This document shows positions 1 to 12,335 of a stretch of DNA of 64,000 nucleotides, one piece after another. The DNA is from Anomaloglossus baeobatrachus (Eukaryota; Chordata; Amphibia; Anura; Aromobatidae): contig NC_134356.1 of the NCBI RefSeq assembly GCF_048569485.1, positions 96,286,604 through 96,350,603 of the forward strand, given 5' to 3'. Position 1 is the stretch's first letter. Every line of letters begins with the position of its first letter. The position numbers and the translations under genes are program-made. Below the pieces are notes generated by a model. It worked only from the letters and a program-made list of their open reading frames with translations. It was not told the origin of the DNA and ran no database searches.

Positions 1-1300
1 AGGTATGTATGAAATTAATTTAGGTCTGATTGTGTACTAGTCCATAGTAGGAAGACGTCATCTATGTATCTCCAGCACTCCAAAACATGCCTGAAGTGGA
101 GAGACTCAGACAATATCCTCCTCCAAGACCATATAGCAATATTAGCATATAAGGGTGCCACATTGGCACCCATTGCGGTACCCCATAACTGCAGAAAAAA
201 CACATACCCAAAAAGAAAATAATTGCACTTTATAGACCACCAACAATAGGTCTAAAATAAATTGTTTAGATTGTCTAGTGAAATTAGATGATTCCAGTTT
301 CTTTTTTACTGCCATAATACCCTGTCCATGATCTATTGAAGTATACAATGATACAACATCGAAGGCGGCCAAGATGACCTCTCTGTCCACATGAATGTTT
401 TGTAATTTAAGTAAAATATCTGTAGGATCTTTAATGTATGAAGCCGCCTGCCTGGCCAAAGAGTTACATTGTCTAGAAAAATGCCAATCTGGCTAAATAT
501 TGAATTTGTTCCTGATAAAATAGACTTTTCCTGATGGAATTAATAAAGGTTTATATATTTAAGGCAGCGTATACTGTACTGGAGTTGTAGAAAATTCCAC
601 ATATAAAAAATCATGTAAATCTTTATCAATTATAACTCTCCGAAGAGCCGTAGTGAAGATTGATTTAATTTCTCACTGAATCTCAAATTTTGGGTCATGA
701 TTTAATTTTTATATATACATCGTCATCACCTGCAAGAACCAATAATAATGCTTTAAATTCTTCAGTGGTAATATTAGGACATTTAAACTAGTTACACAAC
801 ATATTTTTTTATTTTTCCATGTCCTGATTGGCTGCAGTTACAAAAGCATCAATAACAGATGAATTAGTTGGGGGTATAAATTACTCTTTTTCAATAAAAA
901 TACCTTCTTAAGATCTTGTTTGTACCTCCTGTTTAACAAGTTTATTTAAAAAAGTTCTACAGTTTCACAGAGCTAAAAACCTTTGTATGTCAATAGTGAG
1001 CTTGAACTAATCTATGTGTGAATTAAGACCAAACATTGACCCCTTATTAAGTAGCTTAATTTGGGTATCTGACAATACCTTTTTGGAAATATTCAGCACT
1101 AGCTCTGAACCCTGCTCCTTGTCGCTATTTGTCTCTGTGTTTGTGGTTTGGCTTTTCCTTTTTTCGCTCTTTAGTTGCCGGTGATGACGTCTACCTCCTC
1201 TCCTTTTGTGGCAGTTTGTTTCTGTGCTGGAAAATTTCAAGTCACCCCCTCAAACCAATTAATTTTGTAACTTATTTTTTAAAGAAAATTATATATTTGG
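1..1300 (-). mobile_element. Penelope-like element (PLE), RT region, runs off left edge
   Basis: Three minus-strand pieces match the PLE reverse transcriptase in the expected order. At 1240-1007 is an N-terminal block with NISKKVLSDTQIKLLNKG. At 459-142 is the finger/palm block with DVVSLYTSIDHGQGI. At 203-15 is the catalytic block with GTAMGANVAP and WRYIDDVFLLW, where YIDD is the RT active site. PLEs are retroelements whose RT is related to telomerase and is usually followed by a GIY-YIG endonuclease. The endonuclease would lie beyond base 1. The copy is broken and not in one frame, so it is a fossil. Family assignment is strong from the motif set; the subfamily is not resolved. Confidence 0.85.
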
Positions 1301-1330
1301 TATTACCATAGCCATATGCATAGGGAGAAA

Positions 1331-1598
1331 AAAATCCAGCAAACCCACAAAAAAATAAATAAAAACACTTTACGTCAACATCTTGGTTAAAATGCCATAG
1401 GACACATAAAAATTAAAAAACAGAGCAGATGACGCATTTCGGATAGCAGAGATCCTTACTCATATGATTAAGGATCCTGTGTGATCCGAAACGCGCCATC
1501 TGCTCTGTTTTCACTTTTCATGTTTCCTATGGTATTTTAATCAGGATGCTGAAATAAAGTGTGTTTCATTTACTTTTCGTGGGATTGCTGGATTTTTT
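1331..1598. repeat. Palindromic PLE terminus
   Basis: The two halves are inverted copies. AAATCCAGCAA near 1331 mirrors TTGCTGGATTT at 1585-1595, and CAGAGCAGATGACGC mirrors GCGCCATCTGCTCTG. The centre contains a GGATC/GATCC hairpin followed by GAAACGCG, which resembles a degenerate hammerhead core. It abuts the upstream end of the minus-strand PLE RT, so it is probably that element's terminal repeat region. The strands could fold into a roughly 130-bp hairpin. Confidence 0.65.
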
Positions 1599-1599
1599 T

Positions 1600-3135
1600 T
1601 CTCTACACCCCACCAGTTACCAGCTGATTATTTTCTTTGCGCATCCCTCGCCTCCTGCCAAGATTTGGATATCAAGTGGGGTGGCGGATAAGTACTTTTC
1701 TTCTTCATTACCATAACCAGACTGACCTGTAGAACAAAAATTACTAATTGTTGCCTCAAAAAGTAGTAAAAGATAAATCCAAAAAACAATATCAGAATTG
1801 CTATTTTTTTTTTTCAATTCCATCCCAATTCTGCATTTTTTACTGTTTTTATTTCAGTACATTATATGGTAATGTCGAGGAAAAAAAAATTAAAAAAAAT
1901 TTGAAGACAAGGACAAATAATAACTTGGTTGGACATGTCTACTCATAGAAGACATGTTAAAATATTAACTGACATAAAAGGATTACAAATTATTTGCCTG
2001 ATATCGAGACCAAGGTCACAGCTTGTTACACACAATCTAATAGTATGAAACTAAATTTAGAGGGCTGACCTATACTTAACCATTTAAGAACCTGTGAATT
2101 ATTTGTTTTCTGCTTTCATTTTTCCTCGCTTTAAGGAGCCATATCTTTTTTATTTTTCTTTCGACCTAGACTCATGAAAGCTTCTTTTTTTGTTGGGCAA
2201 GTTTTAATTTTAAAAAACACCATTGATTTCACCAAATTACGTACTGAAAAAAGGGAAATAATTTCAAGTGGGATGAAATTGTGAAAAATATGCAACTCTG
2301 CCATTCTTTTTTTTTTATATGTTTTTAAGATGTTCAGTATGCGGCTAAAATGACCCAGAAACAGGATTTACAATGTCAGTTTGGTCATAGCAATATCAAA
2401 CACTTAACAATCACTTTCTATTCAACAGGAGAAAAAAATTCTAAATATTGTAAAAAAAAATTTTTTTGCTTTGTGTTACCATTTTAAGAGGTCAGTATTT
2501 ATTTTATTTTTCTGTTGCTGTGTTGATGGGATTAAGAGAAGGCTTGTTAATTTGTACGGTGAGTTGACATTTTTGTCATCAATTTCTTGTACATTATTAC
2601 ATTTTTTAGGAAGATGAGGTTATCAAAACAGCACAATTCTGGCATTTTTCTTTTATCATTTTATGGCATTTATCGATAGGGTTAATTAATGTCTGACTTT
2701 CATAAACTGGACGTTTAAGTACATGACATTACCAAACATGTGTACTTACTGTTTCTCCATTGTTTTTAATAGGGGAAAAAGGCAAGTGATTAGAATTTTT
2801 AGATTTTCTACAGTCATTGTTTTTTATCTTTAACATTTTTGTCTATATATGGGACTTGAACTTCTGATGGTTTGATTGCTCGTGCTTTGCTGTGCAGTAC
2901 CACAGCATTGCAGTATATAGTGAAAATCTTGGTCTCCTATGGATGAGCTTTATAGGAGGACCGATAAGACAATGCCAGGCTTCAAAGTAACCCCTCAGAT
3001 CCTGAGCTCTCTCCACACATGTAATCCCCATCACAAGATAGTAATTCATGTCCTAATGTGCCACTAGTGTGCAAGTTGAACATATTGTTTATCTATCTCT
3101 GAATCTGACTCTTTTCTCTGGGTAAGGTCAATTAA
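1600..3135. other. AT-rich stretch with no recognised gene
   Basis: Only short open frames occur, with no domain I recognise. Several poly-T and poly-A runs are present. The wording around 2090-2400 feels like degraded dispersed repeat, but I cannot name a family. Confidence 0.4.
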
Positions 3136-4727
3136 CAGTGCTTTGTGAAAGTATTCACTCCCTTGGCATTTCTCATGTTTTGCTACCTCACAACCTAGAA
3201 TTTGACAGTTTTTGGAGGTAATGCATCAGTTAATATAAAGAACATGGCTACAACTGTGAACATTTGGTTTTCCTTTTATTGTGGCGCAAACAACAAATAG
3301 GACAAAATAACTGAAAACTTCTGTGTTCATATACATTCACCCCCCTAAAGTCAGAACTTACTGGAGCCTCCTTTTATGGCAATAAGAGCTACAAGTCACT
3401 TTGGGAAAAGTCTCTATGAACTTTCCACATCTTGCCACTGGCATTTTTGCCCATTCCTCAAGACAGAACTTCTCTAGCGCCTTCAAGTTAGATGGTTTCC
3501 TCTAGTGAACAGAAATCTTGAAGTCTGGCCACAGAATCTTAATTTGATTAAATTCTGGGCTTTGACTGGGCAACTCCAATATATTTACATGTTTCACCTT
3601 AAACCACTGGGGTGTTGCTTTTTGTCTTGTTGGAAGATGGACCTCCAGCCCAGTCTCAAATCACTGACAGACTGAAACAGGTTTTGCTCAAGAATATCCC
3701 TATATTTTGCACCATCCATCTTCCCTTGGGCTTGGACCATTATTCCTGCCCCTGCTGCTAAAAGACATCCCCACAGCATGATGCTTCCACCTTCATGTTT
3801 CACTGTGGGGATGGTGTTCTTGGGGTAATGAGGTGTGTTGGTTTGAAGTCAGACATAGCGCTTACCTTGGTGGGCAGAAAGTAGAAGGTTCAATTTTGGT
3901 CTTATCTGACCACAGCACCTTTCTCCATACATTTGGGGAGTCTCCTACATGTCTTTTAGCAAAATCAAAATGAGCGTTCCAATATTTATGAGTAAAGGTT
4001 TTTTCTGGCCTCTCTTCCATAAAAGCCAGCTCTATGAAGTGTACAGCTTATTGTGGTCATATGAACAGATACTCCAGTCTCTGCTTGGGAACTTTGCAGC
4101 TACTTTGGAGTTATCTTTGGTGTCTGTGCTGCCTCTCTGATTAATGCCCTCCTTGTCTAGGCTGAGAGTTTTGGTAGGTGGCCCTCTTTTTTGTAGGTAT
4201 GGTGTGGTACCATATTTTTTCCATTTGATGATAATGGATTTGATGGTACTCGGGGGGATCATCAGACATTTGGATATTTTTTCAGACCCAATGCTGACTT
4301 GTACTTCTCAACAATTTTGTCTCTGACTTGCTTGGAGATCTCCTTGGTCTTCATGGTGTTGTTTGGCTAATGGGGCCTCTTGCTTAATGGTGTTGCAGCC
4401 TTTGTGGCCTTTCAGAAAAGTTGTGTATATACTGATATAAGGACTTCCTTTCACTAAGCATGTGACTTATGTAGGTAATACCTTCAACCGGAATTTTTTA
4501 GGGGTTTCATAGCAAAAGGGTGAATACATATGCACTTGGCAATTTTTATTTATTTTATCCCATAAATTTTATTTTTGCCTATATTTTTCTCACTTCACTT
4601 TCTCAACTTAGACTATTTAGTGCTGATGCATCACACACAAATCGGATTACAAAAATATTTAAACAGAGGTTATAATGTAACAAAATAGGTAAAAATCCAA
4701 GGGGGTTAATACTTTCGCAAGGCATTG
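3136..4727 (-). mobile_element. Dead Tc1/mariner transposon
   Basis: Terminal inverted repeats are visible. The left tip CAGTGCTTTGTGAAAGTATT at 3136 mirrors the right tip ending CTTTCGCAAGGCATTG at 4727, followed by TA. The 1.59 kb length is typical of Tc1 elements. Minus-strand remnants of the transposase include a helix-turn-helix piece (4262-4032, with STIKSIIIKWKKYGTTPYLQ) and a catalytic-domain piece (3803-3594, with MKHEGGSIMLWGC). Neither is intact and the frame is interrupted repeatedly. The left TA target is altered (AA). Confidence 0.85.
3594..3803 (-). pseudogene. Tc1 transposase fragment (catalytic domain)
   Basis: This 69-residue open stretch contains KHEGGSIMLWGC and FQQDKKQHPSG. 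The first matches the Tc1 KHGGGSIMLWGC segment. The second is a decayed version of the FQQDNDPKHT segment that carries the second catalytic Asp. It lies inside the Tc1 copy at 3136-4727 and is non-functional. Confidence 0.8.
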
Positions 4728-4794
4728 TATGTTATGCAAGAGCATGTTGGAAGGAGTAATGTCTAGAATAATTGGAATATCTTCCTATTATGTA

Positions 4795-5640
4795 CAGTGC
4801 CTCAAAAAATTATTAATCTTGCATTAACTTTTCCAGATTTTTTCATGTTACACCCAGAAACTTAAATGTATTTTATTTTGATTTTATACCAATAGAAAGT
4901 AACAAGTTTTTGTGAAGTGTAAAGTAAACCAAATACGGGTTTCTAAGTATTTTAAAAATATAAATCTGAAACTGCAACGTGCCTTGTTTTAGCCTTCCTG
5001 AATCAGAGTCAATTGCTGAAGCAAGTCTTTTGGGGTTTATCTCTACCAGCTTTGCATATCTAAAGGCTGAATTTTTTTGTCCATTTTTCTTTGCAAAATA
5101 GCTTTAGCTCAGTGGGATTGGATGGAGAGCATCTGTAAACAGCAATTTTCAGGTCTTGCAACAGGTTCCCAATCAGATTTAGGCCTGGACTTTGACTGAG
5201 CCATTCCAACACATGCATATGCTCTAATGCAAACTATTACATTGTAGCTCAAATAGTATGTTTAGGGTTGTTGTCCTGCTGGAAGCTGAACCTACGCCCC
5301 AGACCCAAGTATTTTTTAGTCTCTAACAGAGTTTCCTCCAGGATTGCCTTGTATATACCTCCATCCATGTTCCAATCATCTCTGACCAGCTTCACTGTCC
5401 CTGCTGAAGAAAAACTTCCCCACAGGATGATGCTGCCACCACCATGTTTGATGTTGTGGATGGTGTTTTCAGGGTGATATGCAGAGTTAGTTTTCCACCA
5501 CACATTGCATTTTGTATTTAGCCCAAACAGTTCTACTTTGGTCTCATTTGACCAGAGCACCTTTTTCCACATACTAACTGTGTCCTCTACATGGTGGGGA
5601 GCCGGAAGACGCACGGTGACATGCACAACAGCTGACACTC
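4795..5640 (-). mobile_element. Tc1/mariner transposon, one end lost
   Basis: The left tip CAGTGCCTCAAAAAATTATT follows a TA at 4793-4794, as for Tc1 insertions. The body holds a minus-strand transposase fragment. I see no matching right-hand terminal repeat; similarity stops near 5640, so the transposase N-terminal side and one inverted repeat are missing. It lies about 70 bp from the neighbouring Tc1 copy but differs from it in sequence, so this is a second family member. Confidence 0.8.
5249..5638 (-). pseudogene. Tc1 transposase fragment, 129 residues
   Basis: Contains VLWSNETKVELFG (first catalytic Asp region, D changed to N in the usual WSDETK), KHGGGSIILWGSFS, and FSFQQDNNPKHT (second Asp region). 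The order and spacing fit a DD34E Tc1 transposase. The N-terminal DNA-binding half and the third catalytic residue are absent, so it cannot transpose. Confidence 0.85.
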
Positions 5641-6270
5641 AATTTATTCCACATCCTGCACATGATGTCACGATAGAATGCTAATTTGAAACCAAACTAA
5701 TGGTGAGTGCCACAAATTTTTCTGCTCTACATGCATGAAATCTAACATTTTTACTAAGATGGAATAAAGAATTGATATTTTTATATGAATGGAATCAGGA
5801 TGTGCATTTTTCATATTTCTATATTAGTACCTTGCAGCTAGCTGTTTTTCTACCAATTACCCAACAGCTTAAAAATAAAAGACCCTATGAGGACATGTCT
5901 CAGTAATTGTCATGTGCCCACACTGGCCCAAGAGAGCCTGGTTAACTGCACTGATAATCATGAACAAAGGGATATTGGAAGGGAAGCTTCCAAGATTTCC
6001 TCACCTAGTGAGTCAGGGCAGCTCATATTGACTGCATTGATACTGACCTCAGCTAACTGTACTGAGGCTTCTTCTAGATTTTTTGAGATGGCCATTAAAA
6101 CCCATACAATCTGAGGTGCTGCCACTGAATGCATTTAAGGATGTAGATCACATCCTCTAGTTCATACAACAGAAATCAGGTGCAGAGAAAAAGGGTTTAA
6201 TCCAGGATCTCGTCAAAGATAAAGAAGTCTTTAGTTCAAAGCATTAAAAACGAGCCAAGGTCAGTGGGAT
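5641..6270. other. No recognised feature
   Basis: Unique-looking sequence with only a 75-residue open frame (5887-6114) that has no motif I know. Nothing else supported. Confidence 0.3.
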
Positions 6271-6905
6271 ATCCATACAATGCATACTCTTAAGCGTTTC
6301 AAGCTATTCATGGGTCTTAATCATAGTGATTGAGAGCCATCAATGTCTCAAAATGCGTAACACATACGCATTGTACTGATATTCTGCACCAAAATGAGAA
6401 AATGATGAAATTCCAGAATTGACATTTTTTGACCAAAAAAAATGTAATAAAAAGTTCCAATTTAACTCGAAATGCTTTAAATAAAATTGTCAGCTTACTG
6501 TGCAAAAAGCAAGCTATCACACAGCTCCATTGACAGAAACAAAAAAAACAGTTTTTACAAAGTTCAGAATCATATTTAACCATTAACTTATAAAAAAATC
6601 CTTAGAAGTTTATTATCACTATAATTGTAGTGGCCCAAAGAATCATATCACCAGATCTTTTTTATCTCACAATGAACATCATAAAAGCAAAACTCAAAAA
6701 CAGTAGCAAAATTGTGCACTTTCACCATTTTACTCCACTTGAAATTTTGCTCCCTTTAGACAGTATTCTATAAGGATCTGTTGGATCCAAAACGCGTCAT
6801 CTGTGTCCCTTTTAATGGAGTCCTAACCATGGAATTTCAAAATGTGAAATAAAGTTTTGGAATTTTTTCTCATTTGGGATTGCTGGATATTTTTGGGATT
6901 TTTTT
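6271..6905. repeat. PLE terminus remains
   Basis: At 6776-6900 the sequence repeats the motif series seen at 1470-1596: GGATCC, AAAACGCGTCATCTG, TGAAATAAAG and TGGGATTGCTGGAT. At about 6291-6325 the minus strand shows TTGAAACGC after TGATTAAGACC, another PLE-terminus-like core. The region between is AT-rich with no coding support. Interpreted as decayed PLE terminal repeats. Confidence 0.5.
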
Positions 6906-7880
6906 AGTATACTATATGGTAACATGAAAGGTGGCATTCAAAACCTGTCCGGCAAAAAAAAAAATACTTCGCTCAGCTATGACAATGGAAAAATAAAAAA
7001 GTTATTGCTCTTGAAAGGCCAGCAGTATCAAATTAAAGTGCAAAAATGAAAAATAGCCAGATCTTAAAAAACTTAAACAACCATTTTAATGCAAAATACC
7101 ATGAATTCTACAAACCCAATACCATGAAAGAAAAACAGAACTATTATCACAAGACACCTGTTTAAATCTTGAGAAAACTTTGTATGAACCTTGAGAACAA
7201 TTGGATTTTTTGTGGTAAAGTTTTAGAACACCTGCACTAACTGTCAGGATGTCTCTTGACATTCTCTGTGAATGTGGGTCTGTATGTGGTGTATTGTAAG
7301 ATCAAGCTGTAGATGTGCAGGGATAAGAAAGAAGAGTGCAATAAGTGCCTGGTAGACACCAAAAGTTGCTATCTAAAAGAGAAGATTTAGCATGTAGCAG
7401 ATATATCGCATGCCCTCTACCCTTTGTTCCCCTGCTACCTCTATCCATTGGCTCTATTTTATAACTATTTGCTGTGACATTATGTCCATATTGTCATAAT
7501 GCCCCATAACCACGTAGTCCAAACAATGCCTATTATATAAATACACTACACACTGCGTCGGAATGGCATGGACGGACACCAAAAGATGCTGTGGTGGGCC
7601 CCCGAGCAGAACGTACTGTGATCCACAGTATTAAAATATGGTCTCCAGTCTGTAGGCCGGCAGCTAACATCAGCGTGCGGCGCATGGCAATGACGTCACT
7701 GCCATTTACCACGTACTGACATCAGCCATTAGCCTATCTGATAAAGTTGGTGGCCATTTTAGCAACCGGCGAATTTGAACCAGCAAGAAGACACTGCTTA
7801 TTTCCTATGACTCCTTTTTTCTACATGTCCTGATATATAAGAGGCTATCTGATGGCTCCTACTGTTCTTACAGTTTTGTG
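6906..7880. other. No recognised gene
   Basis: No open frame of note and no domain match. AT-rich to about 7550, then more mixed composition. Nothing supported. Confidence 0.3.
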
Positions 7881-7884
7881 TGGG

Positions 7885-8178
7885 GATTATTACTGTCTAT
7901 AGGGAGCTATGCTGAGACTAACACTGTCTATAGGGGGCTATGTGGGGGCTAATAATGTCTATAGGGAACTATGTGAGGCTCATACTGTATATAGAGGGCT
8001 ATGTGGGGCTTATACTATCTATAGGAGAATATTTGGGGCTCATAATGTATATAGAGGCTATGAGGGGGCTAATGCTGTCTATAGGGGGCTATGTGGGGGT
8101 TAATACTGTTTGTAGGGGCTATTTGAGGCTAATAGTGTCTATAGAGGGCTATGTGGGGCTCATATTGTCTATAGAGTG
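7885..8178. repeat. Minisatellite, about 30-bp unit
   Basis: About nine or ten diverged copies of a unit close to ACTGTCTATAGGGGGCTATG plus GGGGCTAAT. The open frames across it are products of the repeat, not genes. The GGGCTATGTGGGG wording resembles unit types seen near 33.8-34.1 kb. Confidence 0.85.
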
Positions 8179-8179
8179 A

Positions 8180-9390
8180 GACTAGTGTTCCTGCTGCCCT
8201 GCTCACTAACCAAGGTTATGCTGAGAGAAAGATAGGTTTTGGAACGTGATTAACCCGTCTAGGGATATCAAGGAGTTCAGGGTTGCTCATGTAAAATGTC
8301 AGGGCTTATCCCTCCCCATTCTTCACTAGTTTTAGTATATCCCTTTCTCCCCGTCAAATCTCCCACTAACCAGCCCCTTGGTGAAGCATGTCAACCAGAA
8401 GATGCCTCGGAGTGGTACCTGGTGCCTATCGTTAGCTAAGTCCCACAGAAGGTCTGGTGAAGACTGGATAGGCACTTAGTCCAGGGAAAGCCTGGTTCTG
8501 GGAGAAGTGGGTCTACATCCCTCTCTCCCTTCCATCTTGTAGCGTGACAAAAGATATCAGCTAGTGTGAATGCAAAAAATGCCTAGGAAAAAGTGGCTCT
8601 AACAGTTGTAGTCACAATATGACGCAACTAACATAAGAGATGTTGGCTGTCTGTGTAACCTCGCCTAATTTCGTCACAGAAAAGGAGGTGAGAGGAGGCC
8701 CAACATGCTCTTGGAGAAAAGTTTGCTAAGCAGATAAATATCTCATGTGGCAAATGCAAACATATTGTGGCAATATTTCAGTTACGAAGTGACATAGGGC
8801 ACACAGGGGCAGATAGATGGATAGATAGATAGATAGATAGATAGAATTGATGCCATACATTCTGATACCACTGGCATTCACAATTGTTTCATATAACAAA
8901 GACATACAGTATATTCTATGAATTACTCCTCCAGGCACACAAAAGAGGTGAGCAGATTGAAATGTTATCCTTTTGGCTGGTACCTTGTAACACTTCCTCC
9001 AGGATCATCGCCTCCTCAGCAGGAAGGCCTCAAAGTTTTTGTGCAAGGGATGAATTGCAGAGTAAGAACAAAGCTGTAATTTATCTATCCTTATTATCTA
9101 ATTTGAAATGTGTGTAATTAGCCTTTTTCATCCTTCATTTTGCATCTATTATGTGCAGGGCCGTATTTGGCATTCATACTGCCCTAGGAACTTTAAGGTA
9201 GCCCCATACTGGTAAATCAGAATAAGGGTATGTACACACAACATCTTTTTCAGGCGGATCTGCTCTGTTACACACCTGAAAATAAACTCTGAAAATATTG
9301 AATATATGCCCTGCAGTGTAAAAATGACTTGCTGATCATATGTTCAGTCTTTTACGATTTTTTAAATAGAGATGTGTGATCCTGCCAAGG
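8180..9390. other. No recognised gene; short microsatellite inside
   Basis: Apart from the tetranucleotide run at 8813-8845, I see no coding or mobile-element signature. Confidence 0.3.
8813..8845. repeat. (GATA)n microsatellite
   Basis: Seven or eight near-perfect GATA/ATAG tetramers. Confidence 0.95.
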
Positions 9391-10845
9391 TTAAGAATGG
9401 TCGATCCTAGCTGAACCCATTAAATTTAATGTAAGGCAAAAGGCGTTAAAAGAAAATAAAAAAGGGATAAAACAGTACATACTTACCAAGTCTCCGCGAC
9501 TGCAGCGCTACTTCCAGGTTCAATAATTATCTCTTATACATATTCACTGCTTCCTCCCCACCGACATCTCTGATTGGCTGCTGTTGACCACGCCCCCACC
9601 CTTGAGACAGTGTCTGTGATTGGTTGGAATCACAAACCCTGTCTGTGTCCTTATACTGATGATAAATAAATGAATAAATAAATAAATAAATAAAATGACG
9701 TAGGGTCCCCCTGTAGTTATACCAGCACAGATAAAACAGCTGCTATAGGCTGCAGCCCCCAGCCATGCGCTTATCGTGGTTGTGTATCAAAATAACAGGA
9801 ACTGCATGCGGCTTTTCTATAAAAATAAATAAATAATATTCTCAGGCTTGGGAAACCTATGCTTATGGGGGCTCCCCAACCTAAACAGAGCAGCTTGCAG
9901 CCACCCAGGATTGTCGCATCCATGAGATGTTACGATCCCGGCACTTTACTGGGCTCTTGCCGATTGCCCTGGTGCAGTAGCAATCGGGGTAATAAGGAGT
10001 TAATGGCAGCCCATAGCTGCCACTGAGTCCTGGATTAGTGATGTGTAGAGTTCTATGTTACTCCCCCCCATTACTAATCTTATAAGTAAAAAGAAATAAA
10101 CACAATCACACAGAAAAATTCTTTATTTAAAAAAAATAAAAAATGCCCTCTATCACCAATTTATTAACACCCAAAACATCCAGATCCGACATAATGCATA
10201 CTACAAGGTCCCACAACAATTTCAGCTTTGTTACACCTGAATTCAAATCAAGCACCACAGAACATGACTGCCTGCTGTGAGCTTCAGGCAGAGAATGAAT
10301 GATCCACGCAATCAGTGGTGATGTCACTCAGGTTAGTTGCGATCACAGCTGGAGGTTCCCATGGCCCTCCACCTGTGACCGCAGTTAACCTGACATCAGG
10401 AGACCTCAAAGAACTCAGTGACCTCACCTCAGAAGGTTCCCTGAGGTCAGGTTATCTGTGGTCACAGGTGGCGCTTGAAGTGAATTCAGATGTAGCAGAG
10501 CTGGAATCATCGTGGGACCTCATGTGGGTGCTTTTGGAGTTAATAAATTGGTGAAAGAGGGAGTTTTTTTGTCTTTTATTTCAAAGTAAGGATTTTTTGA
10601 CTGTGGTTATTTCTTTTCCCTTACAGATAAGTAATGGGGGTCTCATAGACCCTCCCCATTACTAATCTAGGGCTTAGTGGCAGCTGTAAGCTGTTATTAA
10701 CCCCTTTATACCCCGATTGTCACCACACCAGGGCAATCGGGAAGTGCTGTGTAAATTGGTATTTGGTATCACTACAGGAGGGACCGTACGTAATTTTTAT
10801 TTATTTATTTAGTTATTTATTTATCACCAGTATAAGTACACTAGA
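9390..10845. repeat. Long palindromic dispersed repeat (non-autonomous element)
   Basis: The two halves are diverged inverted copies around about 10.35 kb. Left items in order are CCTTATACTGATGATAAATA, an (AAAT)n run, GCCGATTGCCCTGGTGCAG, CCCATTACTAATC, and CACCAATTTATTAACACCC. These reappear reversed as GTTAATAAATTGGTG, CCCATTACTAATCTAGGGC, CACCAGGGCAATCGG, an (ATTT)n run, and ATCACCAGTATAAG. There is no coding capacity. A half copy lies at 54195-54585, which shows it is dispersed. Best read as a fold-back non-autonomous DNA element; I did not identify its tips. Confidence 0.7.
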
Positions 10846-11193
10846 GCTTGATTTACTATACACATCATCTTTATGAAATCTGATGACAAGTCTACTTTAA
10901 GATCCAGTGGTTAACAGTGGATTTCATGAAAAAATAAACAAACCAAACAGATAATGCCCAAAATTATAATTTTTTTATTTTTTTTCGAATTATGCAAATT
11001 TTAACAAGTCAGTGAAACATTTCATGATCTTCACCTTTTAAACATTAGAAGAACAGCATTGTTACGGCCACACGCCAGAGGTTACGGCATTGTTACGGCA
11101 ACACGTCTGCTCCCTTCCTCTCCTGCTGGAGAACTCTCCAACTGTTGTGGTGGCTCCTGACTCCCCTGCTGGCTGCAACTCCCCCCATCCAGG

Positions 11194-12182
11194 TGTGATG
11201 ACATGGACTCTGTCAGTGCCTAGCATGGGTTAAGTTTCTTAAAATTCAGCCAGACATGATGATAGTTTGTTTATAAACGGGGGATAAGCCCCTCATTTTT
11301 TCTACAAGACTCTTAGGAGTCTAGTGTTAAAGTTCTTGTTGACTCATGTAATTGCCTTGGCCAGTGAAGGTCAGATACCCAGACAAATCAATTATGCGAT
11401 CCTCCCATTGTATTACTATGTGTATTGCTAGATGCAATGTAACTTAGCTATCTCTCCCTAGTCTCTGCCAGAGACCATTACTATTAGGGATATTTTGTAT
11501 ACTGCTTGAAATCTAGCCAATAAGAGCCCAGTCTTATCTACCAATTGTGAAGATCCCAATGGTCTTAATGGAGAGCTCAGGGGTACAAGAAGGAGGACTG
11601 TCCATTGCCCAGGTAGACTCTTGCTACATGATACCAATCCAGGATCTGCGGATCCAATTGGCAAGCCATAACTGAACCTGGATTATAATACTACATGGAC
11701 TTCAACATCAAATGCAAGGATTCGGCTGAGATATCAAGGACTACCTAAGGAATGAATCCAGCTTGGGACAATCCAGTCACCTGACTACAGGCTTTGCGGT
11801 CCTCAGGCATCTTCCTAAATCCGGCGTTATTCCATTCTCGGTGGGTGCCCACCGAAAGTGGGGTGCTGCTGCTTTGGAGTATGTAACCCTGGAAGCTCTG
11901 AGGCACGGACATTCTAATCCCTGGTGAGCCAGCGGAAGGGTGAGAAACTGTTGCCGGTTACATTCTGTGGTCTTGCTGGTTATGTGCCATATGCCATTAA
12001 TTGTTTGGGGATCCAATAAAGTCTTAATATTGTTATTCCCTCATCCTGTGTTGTCTGAGTAGTGTTCCGCCCATGGTTAAGGAGGTCGTGCGTTCAGTTG
12101 GGATGAGCCCTGGGCCATGCTGTCTTTCTAAAGGTGGCCGGATCAGCGGACGAGAGCACCCACTGACCCCCATGTCACCACA
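11194..12182 (+). repeat. 5' LTR of the Gmr1-like element
   Basis: Begins TGTGATGACATGG and ends CACCACA, giving TG...CA ends and about 0.99 kb. The start and end match the 3' copy at 16488-17556. TTAATATTG and the AATAAAG at about 12016 could serve polyadenylation. Immediately downstream is a candidate primer binding site. Confidence 0.8.
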
Positions 12183-12184
12183 AT

Positions 12185-12201
12185 TGGCAGCAGTAGGATA
12201 C
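12185..12201 (+). other. Candidate primer binding site
   Basis: TGGCAGCAGTAGGATAC begins two bases after the LTR end, the usual place for a tRNA primer site starting TGG. The tRNA was not determined. Confidence 0.5.
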
Positions 12202-12335
12202 TACTCCGCCTGGTTTATCCAGGGGAGCTGCAGAGGACTGGTGTTTGCGGACACCGTCCAGGGCTCAACAACCAGGCAGGCACATAAGCATACCCAGCAG
12301 GTCATAGGGGAGGCATTCAGATTTCGGACTCTGCC